DNA of 64,000 bases, from the NCBI RefSeq assembly GCF_002007205.1, contig NZ_LAZS01000006.1, positions 248,001 to 312,000 of the forward strand. Direction: 5' to 3'. Positions 55,620 through 64,000 of this stretch are shown here, one piece after another. The notes under the pieces are model-generated. The model was given only the letters and a program-made list of their open reading frames with translations. It had not been told where the DNA came from and did no database searches. Each line of letters opens with the position of its first letter. Position 1 is the stretch's first letter. A program made the translations under genes and the position numbers. The stretch comes from Ensifer adhaerens. Its GTDB lineage: Bacteria; Pseudomonadota; Alphaproteobacteria; Rhizobiales; Rhizobiaceae.

Positions 55620-58529
55620 TTAAGCCTTGAAACCAAGCTCGCGCAAGGCAGCGGCATCCCGGGCCGACACGTCCGGGTAGAGTGCGTCAGAACCGACATC
55701 GGTCGTGATCCGCCAGGAGCGGGCGCACTTCTGGCCCTCGGCAAGCTTCGGCACGACGCTGACCTTGGCGACCTCAGCCAGGCGGAACGCGTCGGCCGGA
55801 CCATCGGTCGCCTCGACGGTGATCCCCGAGGTGATGCAGATCTCGGCGAAGTCCTGGCCTTCCAGCGCCTTCAGGAGCTCCGGATCGGCAACGTGGACGA
55901 CCGGTGCGGCTTCCAGGGACGAACCGATGCGCTTGTCTTTGCGCTCGATCTCGAGCGCACCGGTGACGACGGTGCGCACAGCGCGGATCTTCTCCCACTT
56001 GGCTTCGAGCGCATCGTTCTTCCATTCTGCTGGGATCGCCGGGAACTGTTCGAGATGCACCGAGACCGCATCGGGCTTGCGCGACAGCCAGGCTTCTTCC
56101 GTCGTGAAGGGCAGCATCGGCGCCAGCCACAGCACGAGGCAATCGAACAGCTTGCGGATGACCGCAAGCGCCGCACGGCGACGCAGGCTCGACGGCGCGT
56201 CGCAGTAGAGCGCATCCTTGCGGACGTCGAAGTAGAAGGCCGAGAGCTCGACGTTCGAGAAATCGATCAGCGCACGGGCGATCTTCTTGAAGTCGAAGGC
56301 GTCGTAACCTTCGCGCACGAGCTGGTCGAGCTCGGCCAGCCGATGCAGCATCAGCTTTTCGAGTTCGGGCATCTCGGCATAGGCGATCTCCTCGCCCTTG
56401 TCGTGGGCGAGCGTGCCGAGCATCCAGCGGATCGTGTTGCGCAGCTTGCGATACGCGTCGATGTTGGTCTGGATGATCGTCTTGCCGAGGCGCTGGTCTT
56501 CCCAATAGTCCGTCGTCATGACCCACAGGCGCAGGATGTCGGCGCCGGCGTCCTTCATCACTTCCTGCGGGGTGACGGTGTTGCCCTTGGACTTCGACAT
56601 CTTCTCGCCCTTCTCATCCATGGTGAAACCATGGGTGACAACGGCGTTGTAGGGCGCGCGGCCGCGCGTCGCACAAGCCTCGAGCAACGAGGAATGGAAC
56701 CAGCCGCGGTGCTGGTCAGAGCCTTCGAGATAGACGTCGGCCGGCCACTTCAGGTCCGGACGGTCTTCGAGCGTGAAGGTGTGGGTCGAACCGCTGTCGA
56801 ACCACACGTCGAGGATGTCCATGACCTGATGCCACTTGGCATGATCGTGGTCGTTGCCGAGGAAGCGGTCCTTGGCGCCTTCGGCGAACCAGGCATCGGC
56901 GCCTTCCAGTTCGAAAGCGTCGAGGATGCGGGCGTTGACGGCCTCGTCGATCAGGATCTCGCCTTGGTCGTCGGCAAAGATCGCGATCGGCACGCCCCAG
57001 GCGCGCTGGCGCGACAGCACCCAGTCCGGGCGTCCCTCGATCATGGCGCGCAGCCGGTTCTGGCCGGCGGCCGGCACGAAACGGGTGTCGTCGATCGCAG
57101 ACAGCGCGCGCGAACGCAGGGTCGTGCCATCGCCGAACGCCTTGTCCATGGTGACGAACCATTGCGGCGTGTTGCGGAAGATCACCGGCTTCTTCGAGCG
57201 CCAGGAATGCGGATAGGAATGCTTCAGGCGGCCGCGGGCAAAGAGCGCGTGACGAGCGATCAGCGCCTTGATGACGCGATCATTGGCGTCGCCCTTCTTG
57301 CCCTTGTCGTCGAGCACGCGACCGGCGCCACCTTCGGCGTCCGGGCCGAAGCCATGGGCATCGGCGGTGAAGTAACCGGCGTCGTCGACGGTGAACGGGA
57401 TCGCCGAGGAGATGCCGCGGGCTTCGAGCGCTCGGGCATTGTCCATCCAGGCATCAAAGTCCTCGCGGCCGTGGCTCGGTGCCGTGTGCACAAAACCGGT
57501 GCCGGCATCGTCGGTGACATGGTCGCCATCGAGCAGCGGCACCTTGAAGGCGTAGCCGCCGCCGAGACCATGCAGCGGATGAGCGCAGGTCACGGCTGCG
57601 AGTTCGTCACCCTCGATGTCGCGGACGAAATTGAAGGTGAGCTTGGCCTTGGCCGCGGACTCGTCTGCCAGTCGCTTGGCGAAGATCAGCTTCTCGCCCG
57701 GCTGCGGACCGAAGTCGTTCTCGGCGGTCGCCACTTCGTAGAGGCCATAGGCGTAGCGCGAGGAGAAGGCGATCGCCCGGTTGCCGGGGATGGTCCACGG
57801 CGTGGTCGTCCAGATCACGACGAAGGTGCCGGCAAGGCTTTCGGGGCCTTCCGTGACCGGGAACTTCACCCAGATCATGTCGCTTTCGACATCGGCATAT
57901 TCGACTTCGGCTTCGGCGAGTGCCGTACGCTCGACCACCGACCACATGACCGGCTTCGAACCGCGATAGAGCTGGCCGAGCTTGGCGATCTTCATCAGTT
58001 CGCCGGCGATGCGGGCTTCGGCGTGGAAGTTCATCGTGGTGTAGGGATTGTCGAAGTCGCCCTCGATGCCGAGACGCTTGAACTCCTCGGCCTGGACCTG
58101 GATCCAGCCGGCGGCGAAGGCACGGCACTCCTGACGGAACTCGTTGACCGGAACCTCGTCCTTGTTCTGGCCCTTCTCGCGGTACTTCTCTTCGATCTTC
58201 CACTCGATCGGCAGGCCGTGGCAGTCCCAGCCGGGCACGTAGTTGGCGTCGAAGCCGCGCATCTGGAACGAGCGGTTGATGACGTCCTTGAGGATCTTGT
58301 TCAGCGCGTGGCCGATATGGATGTTGCCGTTGGCATAGGGCGGGCCGTCGTGCAGCACGAACTTGTCGCGGCCGGCAGCCGATGCGCGCAGCTTCTTGTA
58401 GAGGCCCATCTTCTGCCAGCGGGCCACCGTTTCCGGCTCCTTCTGCGGCAGGCCTGCGCGCATCGGAAATTCCGTCTGCGGCAGATAGAGGGTCGAGGAA
58501 TAGTCGATCTTTTCAGCGGTGTCGGTCAT
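55620..58529 (-). CDS. ileS: isoleucine--tRNA ligase
   Basis: Class I synthetase charging tRNA-Ile with editing of Val. 969 residues. HIGH at 71-74 ([15 protein letters not shown]), CP1 editing domain around 180-410 ([14 protein letters not shown]), KMSKS near residue 645 ([13 protein letters not shown]), then the anticodon-binding helical domain. The C-terminal Cys4 zinc finger of the E. coli enzyme is not seen; only one Cys (KCARSWRI) remains. ATG 58529 (MTDTAEKI) is used; the longer frame to 58664 lies in non-coding-like sequence. Confidence 0.96.
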   Translation of the reverse strand: MTDTAEKIDYSSTLYLPQTEFPMRAGLPQKEPETVARWQKMGLYKKLRASAAGRDKFVLHDGPPYANGNIHIGHALNKILKDVINRSFQMRGFDANYVPGWDCHGLPIEWKIEEKYREKGQNKDEVPVNEFRQECRAFAAGWIQVQAEEFKRLGIEGDFDNPYTTMNFHAEARIAGELMKIAKLGQLYRGSKPVMWSVVERTALAEAEVEYADVESDMIWVKFPVTEGPESLAGTFVVIWTTTPWTIPGNRAIAFSSRYAYGLYEVATAENDFGPQPGEKLIFAKRLADESAAKAKLTFNFVRDIEGDELAAVTCAHPLHGLGGGYAFKVPLLDGDHVTDDAGTGFVHTAPSHGREDFDAWMDNARALEARGISSAIPFTVDDAGYFTADAHGFGPDAEGGAGRVLDDKGKKGDANDRVIKALIARHALFARGRLKHSYPHSWRSKKPVIFRNTPQWFVTMDKAFGDGTTLRSRALSAIDDTRFVPAAGQNRLRAMIEGRPDWVLSRQRAWGVPIAIFADDQGEILIDEAVNARILDAFELEGADAWFAEGAKDRFLGNDHDHAKWHQVMDILDVWFDSGSTHTFTLEDRPDLKWPADVYLEGSDQHRGWFHSSLLEACATRGRAPYNAVVTHGFTMDEKGEKMSKSKGNTVTPQEVMKDAGADILRLWVMTTDYWEDQRLGKTIIQTNIDAYRKLRNTIRWMLGTLAHDKGEEIAYAEMPELEKLMLHRLAELDQLVREGYDAFDFKKIARALIDFSNVELSAFYFDVRKDALYCDAPSSLRRRAALAVIRKLFDCLVLWLAPMLPFTTEEAWLSRKPDAVSVHLEQFPAIPAEWKNDALEAKWEKIRAVRTVVTGALEIERKDKRIGSSLEAAPVVHVADPELLKALEGQDFAEICITSGITVEATDGPADAFRLAEVAKVSVVPKLAEGQKCARSWRITTDVGSDALYPDVSARDAAALRELGFKA

Positions 58530-58776
58530 GGTTTTTGCAATCGCTTCTTCGCGCGAACGGTCGCGCATACGAGATAGGCTCGATATCGAGAGATGACTGG
58601 GGCGTCGGAAACGCCGAAATCCCGGACCTTCCGGCTGACTAATGCGCGCGGAAGGCCGGGCCAATAATTCGCTGATCGATGATCAATCGACGGTGCCGGG
58701 TCATGGTGGGCGGTTGTTTAAGGCGTTTTCCGCCTTTTGAAAAGGTCCGCCACCGCGGTAACGCCGGATTCTTTTG

Positions 58777-59760
58777 TCAGGCGAAGTTGAGCTTACGGTC
58801 GATGTCGCCGAGCGGCATGACGCCGGAGAGCAGCGCGCGGGCCTCGGCCTCGTCCTGTCGGATCTGCGCCACGAGCGGATCGAGGCCGTCGAACTTCAGT
58901 TCGTCGCGCAGGTGACCGAAGAAGGTCACGGCGCAGACCTCGCCGTAGAGATCGCCCGAGAAATCGAAGACGAAGGTTTCGAGCAGCGGCTCGCCGTCGC
59001 TGTCGACCGTCGGCCGGCGCCCGAAGCTTGCGACGCCATCATGAAGCGAACCGTCGGGCCGGCGAAAGCGCACGGCGTAGATGCCGGGGCGCAGCTCCAC
59101 TTCGGGCGCGAGCCGCATGTTGGCCGTGGGGAAGCCGAGTTCGCGGCCAAGCTTCTTGCCCCCGATCACCTCCGCTTCGACGAGATAGCGATAACCGAGC
59201 ATGCCGGCCGCCTGCGAGACATCGCCTTCTGCGAGCAGAGAACGGACATAGCTCGACGAGATCACGGATGCGTTTTCGTCACGGAAGGCATCGACGAGCG
59301 TCACGCCAAAACCATTGTCGCCGCCGGCCGCCATCAAAAAGGCGGGGCCGCCCTCGCGCCCTTTGCCGAAATGAAAATCGAAGCCGGTCACGACATGCGA
59401 GGCATGCAGCCATTCGAGCAGGATGCGGTGGATGAAATCCGACGCGGAAAGCTGCGAGAAGGTCCGGTCGAACGGATACTCGATGACGGCGCCGAAGCCC
59501 ATGCCTTCAAGGATGCGCGCCTTCAGCGGCGCCGGCGTCAGCCGGAACACCGGAGTTTCCGGGCGGAAGACGGTTCGCGGATGCGGCTCGAAGGTGAGCA
59601 CGAGCGCCGGCACGCCGCGTGATTTCGCCTCTTCCAGCGCACGATTGAGCACAGATTGGTGGCCACGGTGAACGCCGTCGAAATTGCCGATGGCGACGAC
59701 GCCGCCGCGTAAGTGCTCCGGAAGCGGGTCACGGGTCTCGTTGCGATGAAAAACCGTCAT
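58777..59760 (-). CDS. ribF: bifunctional riboflavin kinase/FAD synthetase
   Basis: Phosphorylates riboflavin to FMN and adenylylates FMN to FAD. 327 residues. N-terminal FAD synthetase domain: AIGNFDGVHRGHQSVLNRAL; C-terminal flavokinase domain starting around residue 195: GKKLGRELGFPTANMRLAPE. Upstream of ileS by 247 bp on the same strand, and 13 bp downstream of the HAD-IIA gene. The family's usual arrangement with ileS holds. Confidence 0.95.
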   Translation of the reverse strand: MTVFHRNETRDPLPEHLRGGVVAIGNFDGVHRGHQSVLNRALEEAKSRGVPALVLTFEPHPRTVFRPETPVFRLTPAPLKARILEGMGFGAVIEYPFDRTFSQLSASDFIHRILLEWLHASHVVTGFDFHFGKGREGGPAFLMAAGGDNGFGVTLVDAFRDENASVISSSYVRSLLAEGDVSQAAGMLGYRYLVEAEVIGGKKLGRELGFPTANMRLAPEVELRPGIYAVRFRRPDGSLHDGVASFGRRPTVDSDGEPLLETFVFDFSGDLYGEVCAVTFFGHLRDELKFDGLDPLVAQIRQDEAEARALLSGVMPLGDIDRKLNFA

Positions 59761-59773
59761 CTCCGTCTTCCCG

Positions 59774-60622
59774 TCAGGCGAGCCGTGGCATCCAGTATTT
59801 CGGCGAGGCGCCCTCCTTCTTCAGGAAGGCGGCAAGCTTCGCCTCGTCGGTCCGGCTTTCGTTCATGTATTCCTGGGCGTGGATGCCGGCGCTGATATAG
59901 AGCAGATCCAGTCCCGCATCTTGCGCACCCTTGACGTCGGTCGGCATGCCGTCGCCGACGGCGATGACACGGGTGAGGTCGATTGCACCACGGGCGGCCT
60001 TCGCCTCGCTGAGCGCGGCACGATAGATCGCGATGTAGGGCTTGCCGGCAATGCGCGCTTCGCCACCCAGCTCTTCATAGAGCTTGGCGATGGCGCCGGC
60101 GCAGGGGATCAGCCGGTGGCCGCGCTCGACGACGAGGTCCGGATTGGCGCAGATGAACGGGATCTTGCGCTTGGCGAGACCCGTCAGTGTGGCACGGTAA
60201 TGCTCCGGCGTTTCGGTCTCGTCATCGTAGAAGCCGGCACAGACGACCGTCTCCGCATCCTCGGAGGAAACGATCTGCGTGCCGAGACCTTCGAGCAGCG
60301 GCAGGTCGCGCTCGGCGCCGATGAAGAAGATCTTCTTGTCCGCAGCGGCGATCAGCGCGCGCGTCACGTCGCCCGAGGTAACGATCCTGTCATAGGCTTC
60401 GTCGGGCACGCCGAGGCTGCGGATCTGGACCTTCACCATCGGGCTCGGCCGCGGCGAATTGGTAATGAGCACGACGGTCAGTCCGGCGGCGCGCGCCTCG
60501 GCCAACGCCTCACAGGCGGACGCAAAGGCCTGCACACCGTTGTGAAGAACGCCCCAGACATCACACAGGACGACATCATAGCGCTTGGCGATTTCGCGAA
60601 AACTGTTGATCCTTGCGGCCAT
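59774..60622 (-). CDS. TIGR01459-type HAD-IIA hydrolase (NagD-like)
   Basis: 282 residues of the HAD superfamily, subfamily IIA. Motif I VVLCDVWGVLHNG, motif II VLITNSPRP, Lys motif GKPYIAIYRAALSEA and motif IV IAVGDGMPTDVKGAQDAGLD. Probably a phosphatase of unknown substrate. Start ATG 60622 (MAARINSF); the longer frame to 60763 adds a Cys-rich stretch that is not convincing. Part of a likely operon with ribF and ileS. Confidence 0.88.
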   Translation of the reverse strand: MAARINSFREIAKRYDVVLCDVWGVLHNGVQAFASACEALAEARAAGLTVVLITNSPRPSPMVKVQIRSLGVPDEAYDRIVTSGDVTRALIAAADKKIFFIGAERDLPLLEGLGTQIVSSEDAETVVCAGFYDDETETPEHYRATLTGLAKRKIPFICANPDLVVERGHRLIPCAGAIAKLYEELGGEARIAGKPYIAIYRAALSEAKAARGAIDLTRVIAVGDGMPTDVKGAQDAGLDLLYISAGIHAQEYMNESRTDEAKLAAFLKKEGASPKYWMPRLA

Positions 60623-60991
60623 CCTGGCTTCCTGCAAACACGGTTTCCGGCTTGCATGGCAAGGAAGGCACAAGAATACAAGTCTCGCCGCCTGAAAAAG
60701 GCGCGCCCTCCCACGGATTCCGGCATTGCCCATGCGCGCGCCGTGGAAGCGGCCCTGTGCCATCTACCAAAGTTTGCCACTGACAGGGCCAGTGCCTGGC
60801 GTCGCTGCGGTTATCACCCGCAAAACCCTGCACATGTCATTTCGCGATGCCGCGCGCCCACATTTCGCCAAGAATGGCGCTAGGCTGCCCTGCGCCCCCG
60901 CCCAATGCGCTCGCCACAGGCAACTGCCGCTGGCAAAAAATCTGGGCGCCGATCCTTGACTCACCCCATACCCAGGCTTATCTCGGCATCG
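60623..60991. other. intergenic region upstream of groES
   Basis: About 370 bp between the divergent HAD gene and the CIRCE element. No gene is supportable. It ends in the groES promoter. Confidence 0.5.
60956..60984 (+). promoter_or_regulatory. groESL promoter
   Basis: TTGACT (60956-60961), 17 bp, TATCTC (60979-60984), directly ahead of CIRCE. The -10 is weak. A heat-shock sigma promoter cannot be excluded. Confidence 0.5.
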
Positions 60992-61018
60992 CTAGCACTC
61001 GACAAGAGCGAGTGCTAA
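60992..61018. promoter_or_regulatory. CIRCE element (HrcA operator)
   Basis: CTAGCACTC-N9-GAGTGCTAA, one mismatch at the outer base from the consensus TTAGCACTC-N9-GAGTGCTAA. It overlaps the start point of the groES promoter, so HrcA repression of groESL in the absence of heat is expected. Confidence 0.93.
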
Positions 61019-61077
61019 CACCCATCCATCGGGTCGATCAGCGATCCGTAATGTCATTTGATCGAGGGATTAGACTA

Positions 61078-61374
61078 ATGGCAAGCACCAATTTCCGCCC
61101 GCTGCACGATCGCGTCGTCGTTCGTCGCGTCGAGTCTGAAGAGAAGACCAAGGGCGGGATCATCATTCCGGACACCGCCAAGGAAAAGCCGCAGGAAGGC
61201 GAAATCGTCGCCGTCGGTTCGGGCGCCCGTGACGAAAGCGGCAAGGTTGTTGCTCTCGACGTCAAGGCTGGCGACCGCGTTCTGTTCGGCAAGTGGTCGG
61301 GCACCGAAGTCAAGATCAACGGCGAAGACCTTCTGATCATGAAGGAAGCCGACATCATGGGCATCATCGGCTAA
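61078..61374 (+). CDS. groES: co-chaperonin GroES
   Basis: 98 residues, the heptameric lid of the GroEL chamber. Starts [20 protein letters not shown]; mobile loop [23 protein letters not shown] 61078 chosen; upstream open frame is disregarded. GroEL follows after 62 bp. Under CIRCE control. Rhizobia carry several groESL copies; this is one of the HrcA/CIRCE type. Confidence 0.96.
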   Translation: MASTNFRPLHDRVVVRRVESEEKTKGGIIIPDTAKEKPQEGEIVAVGSGARDESGKVVALDVKAGDRVLFGKWSGTEVKINGEDLLIMKEADIMGIIG

Positions 61375-61418
61375 TCAGCCGTCACTCACCCCTTTTCATG
61401 ACAACCAATGGGCAATGA

Positions 61419-63292
<1,874 letters not shown>

Positions 63293-63331
63293 AGGCGTCA
63301 GCCTTTCATAACAGATGATCCATCCGGATCG

Positions 63332-63366
63332 GAAAGGCGGCCCTCGGGTCGCCTTTCTTGTTTTTT
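63332..63366 (+). terminator. rho-independent terminator of groESL
   Basis: GAAAGGCG-G-CCC-TC-GGG-T-CGCCTTTC followed by TTGTTTTTT. An 8-bp outer and a 3-bp inner stem. It lies behind the duplicated block, 255 bp after the groEL stop. A smaller hairpin, AAAGGC-GTCA-GCCTTT at 63291-63306, precedes it. Confidence 0.88.
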
Positions 63367-63706
63367 ATCAACGCCATTCACCGCCGGTGAAGCATCTGCC
63401 GAACAGTCGGCGCAAAAAAATCCATCGGTTGTAGTCAGGCTTCAAAAAACCGTTGAAGTCGAAAAAAAACGAACTATAACAGCGCCCCAAGTGAGCGAAG
63501 ATTCAGGGGAGACTGGGCGGCAGACTTAAGGCAGGCGGGCAATCGCCAGGGCTTTTTCGTATTCGCTGCGCATCCGGAAATTCTTCGAGACCATACCTAA
63601 AGAATAAAAGTATTTAATCGCAAATTAAGCCGACACTCTCCTTCGAAATCAGTTCGTCGGCGAGACCCACTACTATCTATCGACCTTTCTACTTGAGGAA
63701 ACACCC
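63367..63706. other. intergenic region with CtrA-like box
   Basis: About 340 bp behind the groESL terminator; AT-rich in places with several A-runs. No ORF supported except the mini-ORF that begins at 63707. Carries TTAA-TCGCAAA-TTAA at 63614-63628. Confidence 0.45.
63614..63628. promoter_or_regulatory. CtrA-like binding site (TTAA-N7-TTAA)
   Basis: TTAA-TCGCAAA-TTAA, followed by G where the consensus has C. Located about 90 bp upstream of the mini-ORF ATG and 204 bp upstream of the GTG of the partial gene, a suitable position for a CtrA-regulated promoter. Confidence 0.4.
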
Positions 63707-63814
63707 ATGTCATGTGGCGTGCGCTCTCGTATTGGTCATGTCGGGCCGGATTTGCACATTGGAACGCGTTTCCCTGGGGTGTCGAAGGCGGCTCCGGGAA
63801 CTCTGCTGGGGTAG
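63707..63814 (+). CDS. mini-ORF (35 aa), leader peptide or broken N-terminus
   Basis: ATG 63707 has a strong ribosome binding site (TGAGGAAACACCC). It encodes 35 codons (MSCGVRSRIGHVGPDLHIGT then 15 more) and ends in TAG. The next codons, in the same frame, lead to the GTG of the partial gene 6 bases later. It may be a translated leader coupled to the downstream gene, or the N-terminus of a longer ancestral protein interrupted by the TAG. Composition is not distinctive. Confidence 0.4.
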   Translation: MSCGVRSRIGHVGPDLHIGTRFPGVSKAAPGTLLG

Positions 63815-63817
63815 ACC

Positions 63818-64000
63818 GTGTTTAAGATCACCAGAGCAAATTCCGTTCCCCTCGGCTCTCCGGGACAGCCACACCCCGGCCTTTCGCATCATGAATTCCT
63901 GGAGCAGTTTTGCGTCTCGGAGGGGTGGTCCGGCGACCTGTCGACAGGCCTGTTCCGGCTCGGCGAGAAGGCGGCTGCCATCCATGGCCTGCGCGACGGC
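63818..64000 (+). CDS. partial CDS at right edge (N-terminus only)
   Basis: 61 codons in an open frame, beginning VFKITRANSVPLGSPGQPHP and continuing HHEFLEQFCVSEGWSGDLST, then LFRLGEKAAAIHGLRDG at the edge. The GTG at 63818 follows GGGG by 7 bases; it is the first possible start after the TAG at 63812. The sequence has the look of the start of a PAS-type regulator, but this is a guess. No ATG lies in frame. Confidence 0.5.
   Translation, partial: MFKITRANSVPLGSPGQPHPGLSHHEFLEQFCVSEGWSGDLSTGLFRLGEKAAAIHGLRDG

Noticed and set aside
55413..58577. 1054-codon open frame on the plus strand antisense to ileS
   Set aside because: The minus strand carries full ileS with HIGH and KMSKS motifs. The antisense frame is a by-product of GC-rich third positions and has no domain.

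Overview
The window is high-GC (third-position GC-rich) alphaproteobacterial chromosome. Gene content and order (atpI-B-E-b'-b; kup-corA-mrp; two LuxR solos; a De Ley-Doudoroff galactonate operon; CIRCE-groESL; many GTG starts) point to Rhizobiaceae, most likely Ensifer/Sinorhizobium. From memory the order resembles the S. meliloti chromosome; this was not checked against a database. No tRNA, rRNA, insertion sequence, prophage, integrase or CRISPR array was seen. The region is dense, core-type chromosome and I found no obvious novel defence or mobile system. The unusual signals are in regulatory DNA, possible small RNAs, a tandem duplication behind groEL and some non-canonical regulators.

Layout. 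1-6.0 kb (mostly minus): an EPSP synthase cut by the window edge, LemA, a tiny secreted protein, a P-loop kinase, glyQ, an S49 peptidase, a tRNA1(Val)-type N6-methyltransferase and a DUF2007 protein. 6.0-13.5 kb (mostly plus): ispB, a secreted TPR protein, ispE, moaB, a family 2 glycosyltransferase (minus), a radical SAM protein and rnhB, with two GC-rich structured gaps that may be RNA genes. 13.8-16.5 kb: the F0 sector of ATP synthase (minus), closed by a bidirectional terminator. 16.8-24.9 kb (minus): SleB-type cell wall hydrolase, kup, corA, mrp with a structured leader or small RNA, and two LuxR-type solo regulators.

25.0-31.1 kb: an IclR regulator facing an operon of SDR dehydrogenase, dgoK, dgoA, SMP-30 lactonase and IlvD/Edd dehydratase. 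Together these can oxidise galactose to galactonolactone, open it to galactonate, dehydrate it, phosphorylate it and cleave it to pyruvate and glyceraldehyde 3-phosphate. A sigma70-like promoter overlapped by TTCCA half-sites lies in the divergent gap. 31.1-39.5 kb: a polytopic membrane protein, a PRC-barrel protein with an EcfG-type stress promoter, a non-pyrrolysine MttB-family methyltransferase with a divergent LysR regulator, a GGDEF-EAL protein with a broken GGDEF, and a PAS-REC protein with no kinase domain.

39.8-64 kb: mutL and DUF2093; the lipid A/Kdo block (lpxK, a HAD phosphatase, waaA, DUF4170, a CysQ-like phosphatase, PmbA/TldD); a Kef-type antiporter; a patatin lipase; rsmD; an RluB-type pseudouridine synthase with a long repetitive RG-rich tail; tadA; a GNAT; a lipoprotein; ileS; ribF; a HAD-IIA hydrolase; and groES-groEL under CIRCE. 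The right edge holds the start of an unidentified protein preceded by an in-frame mini-ORF.
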